Positions 45,010 to 56,900 of a stretch of DNA of 64,000 nt are shown here, piece by piece. Within the stretch, counting starts at the first letter, position 1; each line of letters opens with the position of its first letter. The notes beneath the pieces were generated by a model that was not told the DNA's origin, did not search any database, and saw nothing but the letters and a program-made list of their open reading frames with translations. Made by a program: the position numbers and the translations under genes. The stretch comes from Mytilus edulis (Eukaryota; Mollusca; Bivalvia; Mytilida; Mytilidae). Location of the stretch: NCBI RefSeq assembly GCF_963676685.1, contig NC_092348.1, forward strand, positions 27,131,386 through 27,195,385, given 5' to 3'.

Positions 45010-48000
45010 TCAAGACCCTGCAGTATTTTCAGAAAATGAGTTCAAGTTTTCAAAGTAAGTATGAATGGACTGAATTTGTTTATCACGTAACCACACATGA
45101 GATCTCTTAGTTTTAATAAACTCTACAGCTTCTTCAGGTGTCCATTTATTAACCTGTAAAATGAGAAATGGAAAATTATTAAAATTTATGAAATATATGA
45201 AACAGTTACACAAATACATATTAAGTCAATCGTATATAGATAGAAAATTGCTCTAAATTACCCAGTTGTTAAAGATTTAAAAAGATCAAACAGGAACACT
45301 CACTGTGTTAAATTAGAAATTATTGTGATATTTTCATTGATGCGAAAAATTATCTGGTTCAAAATAATAATCAAAGTGCTTGTAAGCACTGAATGGTGAA
45401 GATTGCTTTAATTTATCAGTGAAAAGTAAAATTAATAAATATTGCATTGAATAAAGCATTGGTTGTAGTTGATTCAACTCTAATTTAGGACAATGGGAGA
45501 TAACTCTAATTTTTAAAGATGACTTAACAATGACATAATTTTTTTTAAGAACAGATATTAGATTCCTGCACCTTGCAAAAGTAAAGTAATTTTCTTGATA
45601 GGCGTAGCATCATTTTGTGACTGGAATATCTGAGCATATATTACAGTGATAAATTTCTGAAAATGTTCATGGATAGGATGTAAAGAATGTTATGATCAAT
45701 GCACTATATATTGTGTATCAAAAAGGTACCAGAAAATTTTAAGATATCAAGTCAGTAAAATAGGGTTTTAATTGCATTTCATGTAATACTTAACCAAAAA
45801 TTTTCATTAATAATATTAGTCGTGAGTTCCTTCACAATGTTTTTGGAATTGCATTAATTGGACTTTTTTGCATTTTACCAGTAATTGGCAATTCACAATA
45901 ACAAATACTAGTATATGCATTAATTTCTGTATTTTATTTTATTTTTTTGTTTTTAAAAAAGTTTTAGTAGATAAATTATAACAAAAAAGTGAAAAACAAC
46001 AAAAATCACTTCTTTTTATATGTCAGGAAAGGCATTTTGGGAGATACTTATTAACTAAATAAAGTAAAGCTTCCGAGTAGTCAATAAGTGGAGATAATTA
46101 AGCATACAATTAGTGACTAAGCAATGCAAAAAACTACTGTAGAAACATTAATTTTCGTGGTTTTGTCTCTATGTAAGATGTCATGGGGATTTAATTTCGT
46201 GGTTTCCAGTAAATGGTAGTGATTTTATATGTAGGTTAAATTTTCCTGGGGTTTTCAATTTCGTGGATATAATCTTTCCATGAAATAATCGAAATTAAAT
46301 CCTCCGTGAAAATTTCTGCTTTTACAGTATATGATTTATCTAATCTAAATTGCTTCTTTCTCTCTATGTAATCTGGTGCATTTACCTGTATAATTTTGAA
46401 ATGAATACTACTTTAAAATATTAGTTTAGCAGCACTTATACAAATATCATTTGAAGGAGTGTTCAATGCACAATATAATTTTAAGCAGTGTTCAAATAAA
46501 TTGTCAATTCCCACTTACATAAACCAAATAACATGCTACAATAGTTGTACTTCTGGTTCTGCCAGCTTTACAGTGGACATATACACTCTCTTCTCTCTTT
46601 CTGTATTTCATAATAAAACGTACAGCTTTGTTAATATTCTCCTGGGTAGGGGTCCCTACATAATCCACTGTTTGTAGAAATAACTGGTCCACACCAAGAT
46701 CCTTCCATTCCTGTAAATAAAAGTCATTTGATTACTGTAGATGCATTAATAATCATGGAATTACAATTTTCAATGATTTCACAAGTATAGTTTAACAACA
46801 GATTTAAATATTCAAGGGAGTACACATTTCCTATAGTCTTGTATGCAGACTTTGGCAGAAGCATGAAACCAAGTTTTGGCGAAATTTTTTTTTTTTCCTC
46901 AATCAACAAAAATTTGAATACAGATTAACAAATGAATCAACAGTTAAATCAAATATAATGATGATAATAGTTATACACCAAATTTTTAAATTCTAGTTTC
47001 ATAAAAGTCAATCGTCATAATTTAAATGTACAGATTTCTAAATAACGTTTTAACTAAGTTTCAATATATTTAGGAATAAATGTTATTTTATTTCAACAGT
47101 TTTAACCCTTTATATATCTTTTAATGCTAAACATAACAGCTCTTGTAATTTGGTTACATATTTGTTTCACGAATTATAAAACAAAAAATGTGTCAGGGGC
47201 GGGAAAAAACTGCAACAAATATAAAATAAGAATTTTTTTTCAGGCCACTCTTTATGATCTATTTCTTTTTTTTTTATTTGATACACGAAGAAAGCTTACC
47301 GTCTTTTGGTATGTATAACGCGCACATTTATACCCTAGGTCATGTTTCTTGTAAGAGGGGTGCGTGTTATACACGACTACAAACAATTTCTTAGTCTTTT
47401 TTTCAGGTCCAAACTCCGACAAAGAAATTTCCAAGTGAAGTTAAGAGTACGGAATATTTTTGCTAAAACCTAGATTGTTTTTATGTTTTACATGTTATAA
47501 TTGTAATATGTATCGTATTGTTCTTGATTTGTCATGTTTTATTCAAATAAAATACATTCTATATCTTTGTTGATACGTTTATTGTGTAAATTTGTCCATC
47601 TGTTTCGCAATCCGGAAATTTGCCAAGTCTTAATAAAGACACAATAAAGCTTTTGCTGTCGATTAAATTAGCCTCTATGTTCCTTGTTGTCATAACTTAC
47701 TGTTTTGGTATGTGTTCATCATAGAGAGTTGAAGAAAAGTGTATGAAAATTGAATAAACCACGCTCGTTTTGAAAATATAAACCACCATTTTTTCTAATG
47801 TATTGATCAGGTGATCGCAAGTCACGTGGGTCAGTCATGTGACTTAATACAAAGTATTGTAAAGTGATGATTTACTCTATGAGAAGTTTATTTTTGTAAA
47901 TACGTTTTTACTTTGTAACTTTTAAACTTTTAAAAACTGTTCAAGAAATAATGATTGAAAACATGATAATCCCATAATTGTCACCTGAACAAATTTAATT

Positions 48001-50803
48001 AGGAACAAGGTCAACCTGTCACTGAATTGTTTTGACATCGATTAGACCTGTTGATTGAGGTGTGATAATCCGGATTAACAGCTAGAATCATCAAACAAAA
48101 AATGAAAACAATGAGATTTTAACAATTTATTACAGCACTAATGACATTAATTATAATTATTAAACTGATTCGTAATTATTATTAAATTGTTTGAATCAGA
48201 ACAATAATTTGGACATTTAATCTTGTCCTTGATACTCAAACCATTTATTAAATTTGGATTAAAATATTTATCTCAATCTATTAAAATTCTTATTCATTTG
48301 TTAGAATACTTTTAATTTCATATAAATTAAGTATTCCGCACGGAATTCTCCGACATTGGTGTCCATTTAAAAAACTTCCTGTTTACCGAAAACTTCCTGT
48401 TTGCCGATTTTGGAGCTGTAACTTTTCCGAAAATGTCTAGGAGTATTATACGAACAAGAAACTTTTTTTCTCTCGTTTCTTGGACCAGAAAGGGGGTGCG
48501 CACAATACATCAATGCGCGCTATACATACCAAAAGACGGTAATTTGTTTTTTTTTACAAATTCAAAATAGGACATTTTAGTTATAAGCTAAGACAGTTCT
48601 GAATATCAAACATGTTTCTTAGTCAAACAAAAGACCCACCTGAATAAATGCAGTTGTACTTAACCCTAAAATGTAAAGGCAGTTTTGAACAATTCCAGAT
48701 ATACTGATCATGCTAATATACAGAAAAGAAAGAAACTGATAAATCATACCTTTTCTGTTGGAATCATGCCTTTCATTTCCCAGTCTTCATTCAAACTAAT
48801 CACACCTTTAATATTTTCATCTTCAACAAGCTGTAAAAGTTAAAAGAAAGAATACAGATTATTTTTCACAAAAGTTATTGGATGTTGGATGTGTATGGAT
48901 TGATAGTTTAGTCTTAAATGCATGATTTTTTTATTAGTTGTTAGTGACTTTGAACTAGCTGTCAATTAACTTTGAGTACTCTCAGATTTGTACCTAGTGT
49001 ATTTTGTTGTTGTTGTCGGCCACGTTACTTGTATTTTTGTCCATCTAATGAGTTAAGCCTTTTCAACTGATTTTTATAGCTCATTCTTATGTTGTACTGT
49101 ACATGTTATACCACTGTCCCAGGTTAGAGGAGGGTTGGGATCCCGCTAACATGTTTGTATTTATGTATGTGCCTGTCCCAAGTCAGGAGCCTGTAATTTA
49201 GTGGTTGTCATTTGTTTATGTTTTACCTTTTTGTTTTTCATTCTTTTTTTGTACATAAATAGGGCCTTTAGTTTTCTCGTTTGCATGTTTTACATTGTCA
49301 TTTCGGGGCCTTTTACAGCTGACTATGCAGTATGGGCTTTGTTCATTGTTGAAAGCCGTACAGTGACCTATAGCTGTTAATCTGTGTGTCATTTCGGTCT
49401 CTTTGGAAAGTTGTCTCATTTGCAATCATACCACATCTTCTTTTTTTATGTGACATGTTCCTTTATTATCATTTTTCATTGTAGTCTTTGTAGTTAATAA
49501 TTTTGTACAGTCCAATGTCCTTGACAACATACATGTAGAGTTGACCTATTGCTTATAGTATCTTAGAAATAGACAAAACCATGAAAACTAAACATTGTTC
49601 AATGAACCATGAAATTGAGGTCAAGGTCAGATGAAATCTGTCAGTTGGACATGCATATACTCTTTACTATCAATCAATTCACAAATTTCATTTGTTGTTT
49701 ATTATCTTTTTCTAATTTAGTCCTTTCGTAATCAATAATTTTGTTCAGTCCAATGTCCATAATCAAATAGAGTTGAGTCTTGACCTATAGCTTATAGCAT
49801 TTGAGATATAGACCAAACACAAATACTTAATATTGTTTACCGTAGTGAACCATATAATTGAGGTCAAGGTCAGATGAAATCTGTCAGTCAGAGTCAGACA
49901 TATACCCCTAACAAAATTCCATACATCAAATAAATTTGACCTTTTGCCAACAGTATTTGGGATAAGGACTTCACCTACCTTTAACCTTGGTTACACATCC
50001 ACTGAAAAAAGGTAAAAGTCGGGTGTACTGAACCTGATAAACCTATAGACGTTGAAATTACCCATATATACAAAATGTAGTTTGAAAAAATCATTTTATT
50101 TCAAGCAGTTACTGAACTATGAAAATGAGGTCAAGGACAGTGGACAAATGACAGATATAAACTAGTTAACAGAGGTATCTGCATAAAAAATATTAAGCAT
50201 CTAGGTCTTCTAGTTCAACGGTCTAAAATATAAAGCTTAACACAAATGGTTTATGCAGTGACTGTTGCTGGATGTCTCACATCTTGTACTTTCTGCACTT
50301 GCCAGAAAAAAAGCAGACATAAACATGGTAAAATTTGTTATCAAGTTAAAAGTATATCAAGTGTATCTGCATCATCACCCTTTAAAAGAAAAATCATTGC
50401 AGTTCAAATGATGCCTATTTAGAATGTTCCCATGGGTGTTCACAGATTGTGTGTTTTCCAATGTATCATAGTATTAAGAAGCTGTATTTTGAAATTTTGG
50501 TTTTGGGGTGGGTTTATTTTATATATATTTTTGCTTAACAGCAAAATTTGCATTAGATGTGCAACATTTTTTTTAAATCCTCAAAGGGGGAGAAATCAAT
50601 ATGGCTGTTTTTTATAATTTCTATTAAGGGGAAAGCACTAACGATGGTTATACCTTTTTACTATTTTCCTTCAAGGGGAGAGCACCCAATACCACTGTTT
50701 CATCAATTCTGTTGTACCATTGTCTGTTTGTTATCTTTGTCATAAGTTTGTTATAATACAACGTTGGATAGAAGGCAATCTTCCCAAATAAGCTTCCTGA
50801 CAT
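45010..50803 (-). CDS. PTPMT1: Phosphatidylglycerophosphatase / protein-tyrosine phosphatase, mitochondrial 1
   Basis: Complete four-exon gene, 188 aa: exons 50,803-50,654 (50 codons), 48,830-48,750 (27), 46,710-46,519 (64) and 45,153-45,010 (47 plus TGA). All have GT-AG introns in phase 0. Family landmarks are FYPTLYYNKL near the N-terminus, WYNRIDETVVLGALPL, GVISLNEDWE, EWKDLGVDQL, VDYVGTPT, and the catalytic P-loop HCKAGRTR (Cys nucleophile and Arg of the HCX5R signature), followed by KW.PEEAV..I..KRSH. It is a dual-specificity phosphatase that removes phosphate from phosphatidylglycerophosphate in the cardiolipin pathway on the matrix side of the inner mitochondrial membrane. The start is at the ATG giving MSGSLFGK; the human protein is 201 aa with a longer N-terminus. 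Convergent with PCBD, divergent from ETFB. Introns host a TACTGT MITE, a pogo-like element and tandem repeats. Confidence 0.96.
46135..46329. mobile_element. TACTGTA MITE in PTPMT1 intron 3
   Basis: Left end TACTGTAGAAACATTAATTTTCG and inverted right end TACTGTAAAAGCAGAAATTTTC. The interior contains TTTAATTTCGTGG repeats. Same superfamily style as the elements at 40,017 and 58,196. Confidence 0.75.
47299..48539. mobile_element. 1.24-kb TIR element with TA target site (pogo/Tc1-like)
   Basis: Inverted ends are CCGTCTTTTGGTATGTATA (19 bp exact), then A/G and CGCGCA. They are flanked by TA on both sides (47,297-47,298; 48,540-48,541). The ATAACGCGC-type terminus is reminiscent of pogo/Tigger elements. 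Weaker subterminal matches (GGGGTGCG against CGCACCCC) extend inward. No transposase ORF remains, so it is non-autonomous. It sits in PTPMT1 intron 2. Confidence 0.85.
49085..49445 (-). repeat. Family A-like dispersed repeat (PTPMT1 intron 1)
   Basis: CTGTCCCAAGTCAGGAGCCT, GGGCCTTTAGTTTTCTCGTT, TTCGGGGCCTTTTACAGCTG and AGTTGTCTCATTTGC.ATCAT appear in order. It belongs to the subfamily also seen at 1,070-1,320. Confidence 0.65.
49480..50170. repeat. Degenerate ~230-bp tandem repeat, 2-3 copies
   Basis: Blocks such as CAGTCCAATGTCC, TTGACCTAT.GCTTATAG and AATTGAGGTCAAGGTCAGAT occur at about 49,510-49,640 and again at about 49,745-49,885, with a decayed third at about 50,090-50,150 (ATGAGGTCAAGGACAG). 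Located in PTPMT1 intron 1. Confidence 0.7.
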
Positions 50804-51353
50804 AATCAATCTTTATTCTTCTATTTTCAAGCTGCACCAACACCTAGAAATATAAAACAAATGACATATGCATGAAATGGAAAATATTTAAAAAATAAAA
50901 ATCAAATCAAATATTTTATTTTTCCAATAAGGGTCCCACAAGGGGCATTTACAATTAGCAATTATGATAGTATAAGCAACAAACATGAGACATTGTACAG
51001 TATATAACGTGACAGATATTATAAGAAACAAATGAAAATAGCATTAATAACAAAAATACATTAAAAGTACTTTTTTTTCCTTCCTTCCATCCTTTTAACC
51101 ATTATTATTTAATTGTCCAGCAGTGCACAAATAAAAAAATATTAATAATAAAGTTTGAACAGACTTAAATTATTATCTATAAAGATGGAAATTTGTTCAT
51201 CTGCAAGAGACACCAAGGGACGGTGCTCAAGGATATACTGTTGATTGAGATAGGCAATAACAGCAATCCTTCCCGTGTCAGAAGCAGATGAACAAAATAA
51301 ATAGAGAAACTGAATCCTGTCAATTAACAAATATTATTTTAAATAACAACAAT

Positions 51354-51559
51354 GAGGGGGGATAGGAAAAAATGTAGGAGGGGTCCTGATCCCAAAATCC
51401 CGGGCTTAAAAACACGAAATCCAGAGGTCCCAAATTTAAATAAAGTAAATCCGGAAATAAAATAAAAAAAGAATTCCCGAATCCCAAAGGGTCAATCCCG
51501 AAATCCCGAGCTTAAAAACACCTGATCCCGGAGTCCCGATAAAGGTCCTATCCCCCCTC
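51354..51559. mobile_element. 206-bp MITE with 6-bp target duplication AACAAT
   Basis: Perfect 14-bp inverted ends GAGGGGGGATAGGA, bordered on each side by AACAAT (51,348-51,353 and 51,560-51,565). The interior is rich in AATCCCG and contains two direct copies of a CCCG(G/A)GCTTAAAAACAC block. It lies between the divergent PTPMT1 and ETFB. Confidence 0.9.
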
Positions 51560-52249
51560 AACAATAGCTAATTTTGCGAAACATGTAATATTAATCTGCT
51601 ATTTGCAGTGTTTAACCAGGAATATACACAACTCTTTTAATACTGTTACAGTTGAGTTCTCACAAGACAGCAGCCATAGCAATTTCTCTTGGGAATTTAA
51701 ATTAATGAAATTGGGACATGATTCAGAAATAATTTGATATAACTGATGTCTGTCTTACAAAAAATAAATTTTTATAAAAATAATATTTTATTGTTGAATT
51801 TTGTATGCAGTAGCATTTTTCAAAGTACTTTGTTTATCCCATGAAATATCAAACATTACCACATAGTACCAGAGGTAATTCAAACAAAAAATATACCCTT
51901 AAGAAAACAGATTTACAGAGTAATTGAGAGATTTATATTCTAAAGGACAATTCATCCAATTCATCAGAACTACATCATAACATACTCAGCTCTGCATTAA
52001 AGAGTTATTATGATTAAAGCAAAATATCACACACAGGGTTTCTTTTGAGATTGGGAAATGATGATGTAATATTTTTGACATAAATTACTAGCCAAGATTT
52101 TTTTTTTTTTTTATCTGTCCTACATTCTATTTATATGCATAGTTGTTGTCACTTTCTTTCGTATATCATTATATAGCAACATATAAATGAAAAAAAAACT
52201 TTCATTGTTTGTAAGATGCAATCATAATAGTTTTAAATATAAGAATGTA

Positions 52250-53469
52250 GGACAGAAAGTCACAGGACAAAAAGTCACAATTCATTTTTTCTAATTATTT
52301 TCTTTGAATAAAAACCACTTATTTCTACTTTTCTTGAGCTATTGTATATAAACCAACTTTGTTAACAAAATTTATCAAAAATATATCAAAGATGATCAAA
52401 TAATTGCTAAAAAAAACAAAATGTCAAAGTGGTTTGGCACTTAAATGGCTTCATGGTGCCAAGAAATATATCTTTTGCCTGATTAGAATTAAATAAATCT
52501 TGATTTTTCAAGTATAATGACACATTTCCTAAACTTTAATAATGTTGCAATGTTTAGATACCTTTTCATGTTAGCACAAGAAACAACATTTCGATCGCCA
52601 TCGTTAGACAAGATGAAAAGTATTCTAGACAATTGTGGATTCTCTTACTTATGGTCATTCCAAAACACATCACCTAACATTAAATCGATAATTAAACAAA
52701 GACTAGAAGATCAGTTTACACAGTCATGGTCAGGAAAGGTAAACGATTCGCCGAAAGCCCTGAATTATCGCCTATGCAAGACATCACACAATTTCGAACA
52801 CTACCTTAACGTACTTGATGATAAAGATGTAATAACAATGTCGCGGTTTAGGACAATGAACCATAAACTGCCGATTGAAAATGGTAGATGGCAAAACATT
52901 CCCCGAGAACAGAGAAAGTGTCCGTTGTGCAGAGTTGCTATAGGTGACGAATACCACTATGTAATGGAATGCAGCAGTCTCTTAACAGATAGAACACTAC
53001 TTATTGACAAGAAATGACTAACAAACTTTAATGTTTTAAAATTTAATGCTATTATGAACCAAAAACAGAAATCTAAACTTCGAAAATTGTGCCAATTTAT
53101 TAGAATTATAAATGACAAACTGGATTCTCTCTGATGTTAACCTGTCGGCTATACTGATCATACTGTTGTAAAAAACTCATATTTAATGCTTCCTCAACAA
53201 ATGTACAATACTACATATATGCAATGTAATGTAAACTAATGTGTTTTTCTGTATACCTTTGTCCAACTTAGGTGATACCAGAATAAAATGATATATAATT
53301 TATATATCATTTTATTTATATGAATATATGTATTTATAAAAGTAAATATTTCAAAATATTTCTCTTATATATATATTCAAATAATTGTCAACAAATTATT
53401 TGTGACTTTTTGTCCTATCAAATTTGTGACTTTATGTCCTGTGACTTTTTGTCCTGTGACTTTCTGTCC
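52250..53469. mobile_element. 1.22-kb element with perfect 30-bp inverted ends
   Basis: The first and last 30 bases are exact reverse complements and consist of two tandem variants of GGACAGAAAGTCAC / GGACAAAAAGTCAC. The right end carries two further copies inward (53,401-53,440). A 14-bp block (CTGTCCTACATTCT, 52,115-52,128) is an exact inverted copy of 52,242-52,255, spanning the left boundary. No target duplication was recognised. The element encloses a LINE-derived reverse-transcriptase fragment (52,517-53,134). Confidence 0.8.
52517..53134 (+). pseudogene. C-terminal fragment of a LINE reverse transcriptase
   Basis: A 166-codon frame plus 39 more codons after one in-frame TGA (53,015-53,017), ending at TGA 53,134. 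The protein matches the tail of mollusc and other invertebrate non-LTR polyproteins. It has a basic FRTMNHKLPIENGRW segment, then a zinc-knuckle-like CPLC...GDEYHYVMEC (C-x2-C...H-x4-C type), then after the stop an NQKQKSKLRKLCQFI tail. The catalytic RT core is absent: the open frame starts 5 codons after an upstream stop. Enclosed by the 30-bp TIRs of 52,250-53,469. Confidence 0.75.
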
Positions 53470-53949
53470 GTTTATCTATAAATAATATCAAATAAAGCAT
53501 AGGTACGAGTTGATAAAAATAGGGTACGAGTTGGTTGAGTACGAGTTGTCGTATACAACATTGTCATTGAGTTTAAAAAATCATATTCCGGTATACATGT
53601 TACTGAAAAAAGGTTTCTTTTTTCATTTAATTCGAAAACTGTTTGTTCCTAAACATTGACACTTAGTAGCAGGTCTTTTTTATATCAACATTTACATTTT
53701 CACATTTCACATGATTCTTTGCCAAACTCTTCTGTCTTTGAAAACCACAAAAGTTATACAAAGGATAACTTATTATTCAAATGTTTTTATAACCTTTATT
53801 CTTTTTTTTTTTAACTTTAGTTTGCTTGGTGTGGTAAAGTTTAATTGAAATTCTAATAACTTTATTTTTAACAGTGTAATTTTATTGACGATTTATCCAT
53901 TACAATAAAAATTAAAGTTGTCGTTATTAGGGCTCCAATAAATTCTCCC

Positions 53950-53962
53950 GGTTCAAAGGTCA
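53950..53962 (+). promoter_or_regulatory. DR1-type nuclear-receptor site next to the ETFB start codon
   Basis: GGTTCAAAGGTCA, two half-sites spaced by one base, close to the HNF4/PPAR-RXR consensus, ends two bases before the ETFB ATG. It could lie in a short 5' UTR. Regulation of a fatty-acid oxidation gene by such a site would fit, but binding is only inferred. Confidence 0.3.
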
Positions 53963-53964
53963 AA

Positions 53965-56900
53965 ATGTCAGCACTGAGAGTGTTAGTTGGTTGCAAAAGA
54001 GTTATAGATTATGCTGTTAAAGTAAGATATTGTCACCCTATAGGAAATATTCATAGCAGTCTAAATAGTCAGGACAACTTTTTACAAAATATGTTAAAAA
54101 ATATGTAACAAGCGTTTGGTTAAACATGTTATTTTTTTGTTAAAGTTTAACCTTTACCACTTTTTTATTTAGAGCTTACACTTACAAATGACTTAAGTAT
54201 CATCAATTACATAAAAGACCATATTAATTTCACAAATGGGCTAATATGTAAATGTATAAACGATAAAGTAATGAAATGACATGTCACACAAAAGTCTCTG
54301 TATTCAGTGGCATGAAAATTGTAGCTATAGCCTATAGTTTTTGTCCTGGGACTATAATAATTTATACTAAGAATAATAATAGAATAAGTACAATAGTCCC
54401 CCAGCTATGCCCATGGCCTAAAGTGAAGCACATACACTAAACATGGGAAATGGAACAGGATCTCTTTGTGTAAGTGTCAACTTTGCATATTTAGGTTCCT
54501 GGCAGATGATTCTAGAGTTCCTGGAGGGCCCTAGCAGGATACATATAAGTGATGCAAAATCCTGCATTATCATTATGCTGCAACTCTAAAACAGCCTGTA
54601 CTAATCTTTAATCATGTTAATGAAGTTAATCCAACAAAATCTTTAAAGGCATCAAAATACAAATGTTAGAATAGCACAGGATGCTTGCCATATGGCTACC
54701 TTATTTCAAGTCTAATCAGAGATGAGTGCCAAAATCAAATCATTTCACTTTCAATTAATGAAAGATTTGAATTGTATTCGTATTCATAGCCAATTTCTTT
54801 ACAATTGTTATTGATATTGATTTCTTATTAACTTCAATCAGCTTTCTATGACAATTTTTTCCGAGGTCAAACTATTTTCTCTTCAGTTGTTTGGACAGAG
54901 TATTAATTGAAAGAGTTATCTCCTCCTTTGTTTTTATTTCATGATATATATCGCAGCTGACAGAGTAGAGGTTACATAGGAATCCTCATATAGGTTTGTG
55001 ACCATTAGTCACTTTTTGGAGCTTCCATATGATAGAGAACCACTTTTTTGAAATTGTCATTTTAATGTAATGTATTAAATCTCTAAGGACATGAAGGATA
55101 GGTTAAGCTATTGTCATGATTGTCTTTTTCATTTTCACAATTCCAGAGTTTAAATTCAAACTTGTGAATTTTGGATAATAAATGGAAAATCCCTTTTTCA
55201 AATTCATTGAAATTTTGAAGGACTGTTTCTGAGAAGCACAGGTTGAGTTCATTTTCTTCATCACTCTTGCTGTTCCAGAGCATTGTTCATGTTGTTGCTT
55301 GATAATTGAATTAAGATCAATATTTTGTGGTTTCTTAGGATTAAATGGAGAACCATTTTTAATACCATGTGTATGAAACTGAAGGAAGTTTCAATCGAAG
55401 TTTTGACAACCAACTTAGATTAGGTTTGATTAGCATTAAAACCGATATTGTATGGTTAGTGATATTGAGTGACTCCAAAAGGAATTTAAGTCATGTAAGT
55501 TCTCTACGGTCAGTAGGCTTATTATTGTCTTGTAACACAGATTTATTCATTGATAAATAGAGGAATACATCATTTCTGATTTAATCTACTACACTTCACA
55601 TCAGCATGTTTATTACGGAAATAATACCCTATGGAAAATCCATCATTGAATTTTTATGCTGGTGTACTTCTTACCAAAAGGAAAGAGGTCCTTACCAGGA
55701 TAAAAATCACTGTTACTGACACATTCCACTTCAACTTTAAGTACATTGGTGTTTATTATATGAATCTAACATAATTATACAGTGATTTGCAGGAATACTT
55801 TTTTGGAATATAAATATGTAAAGAGCAAAAGTTATGTAAGCAAGGTAAAATTTGTAATTCAATGTTTCATATGAATGATAACAGTCATGCATTCTTTTTA
55901 TTTGAATAGATTCGGGTGAAGCCAGATAAAACTGGTGTGGTAACTGATGGAGTCAAACATAGTATGAACCCATTTGATGAAATAGCTATAGAAGAAGCTG
56001 TTAGACTTAAAGAAAAGAAAATAGCATCAGAAGTGATAGCTGTGTCATGTGGACCAAAGCAATGTCAGGTCTGTTTACATATGAGTTAAATGAGTTAGGT
56101 CAAATATGATTATCAGGCATAAATATAAAATTACTACTTAGATATTGGAAGATGTGGTGTAAGTGCCAATGAGACAACTCTCCATCCAAATAACAATTTA
56201 TAAAAGTAAACCATTATAGGTCAATGTACGGCCTTCAACACAGAGTCTTGGCTCACACCAAACAAAAAGCTATAAAGGGCCCCAAAATTACTAGTGTCAA
56301 ACCATTCAAACAGGAAAACCAACGGTCTAATACTTAGCATGTTTAGCAAACTAAATGTTAGAGACAGTAAACTTGCAAGGAATGATGATAGTTTTAATTA
56401 ACAGATCTGTACATCTGAATTTTTATCATGTTTATGTAGGATAACATAGTTGCCATGTGTTTATGTTAATTCCCCTGATTTTTAAGCTAACAATTCATTA
56501 TTTTATCTTTATAGAATGTGTTACTCTTCTGACACAAAATGTATCGAACAAATTTCTAAGTTTGTATTTTGTAATGTATCATAAGAATCATTAATTGTAC
56601 ATATATTGTCCTTACCACTTGTTGTAAAGCAAACAAAAATCAACCAATCACAGATTTCCTTATAATGTTCAAAATGTTTTCAGTGTACAAAATGGTAACA
56701 TTTTGCTACAGAATTTAAAATATGCATGACTATAGGTGTAAAACTGAAAGCGTCTCTTAGTGTTGAGGTCAGTTGTCCTAGATTTTCATGATCCATTATG
56801 ATCTTAATATATATTTCAATGATGATTCATGTAAAATTAGTTGATGGAATACACTCATAGGAATTTATTGAGCCATGTGATCTATGAAGGAAATATCTAC

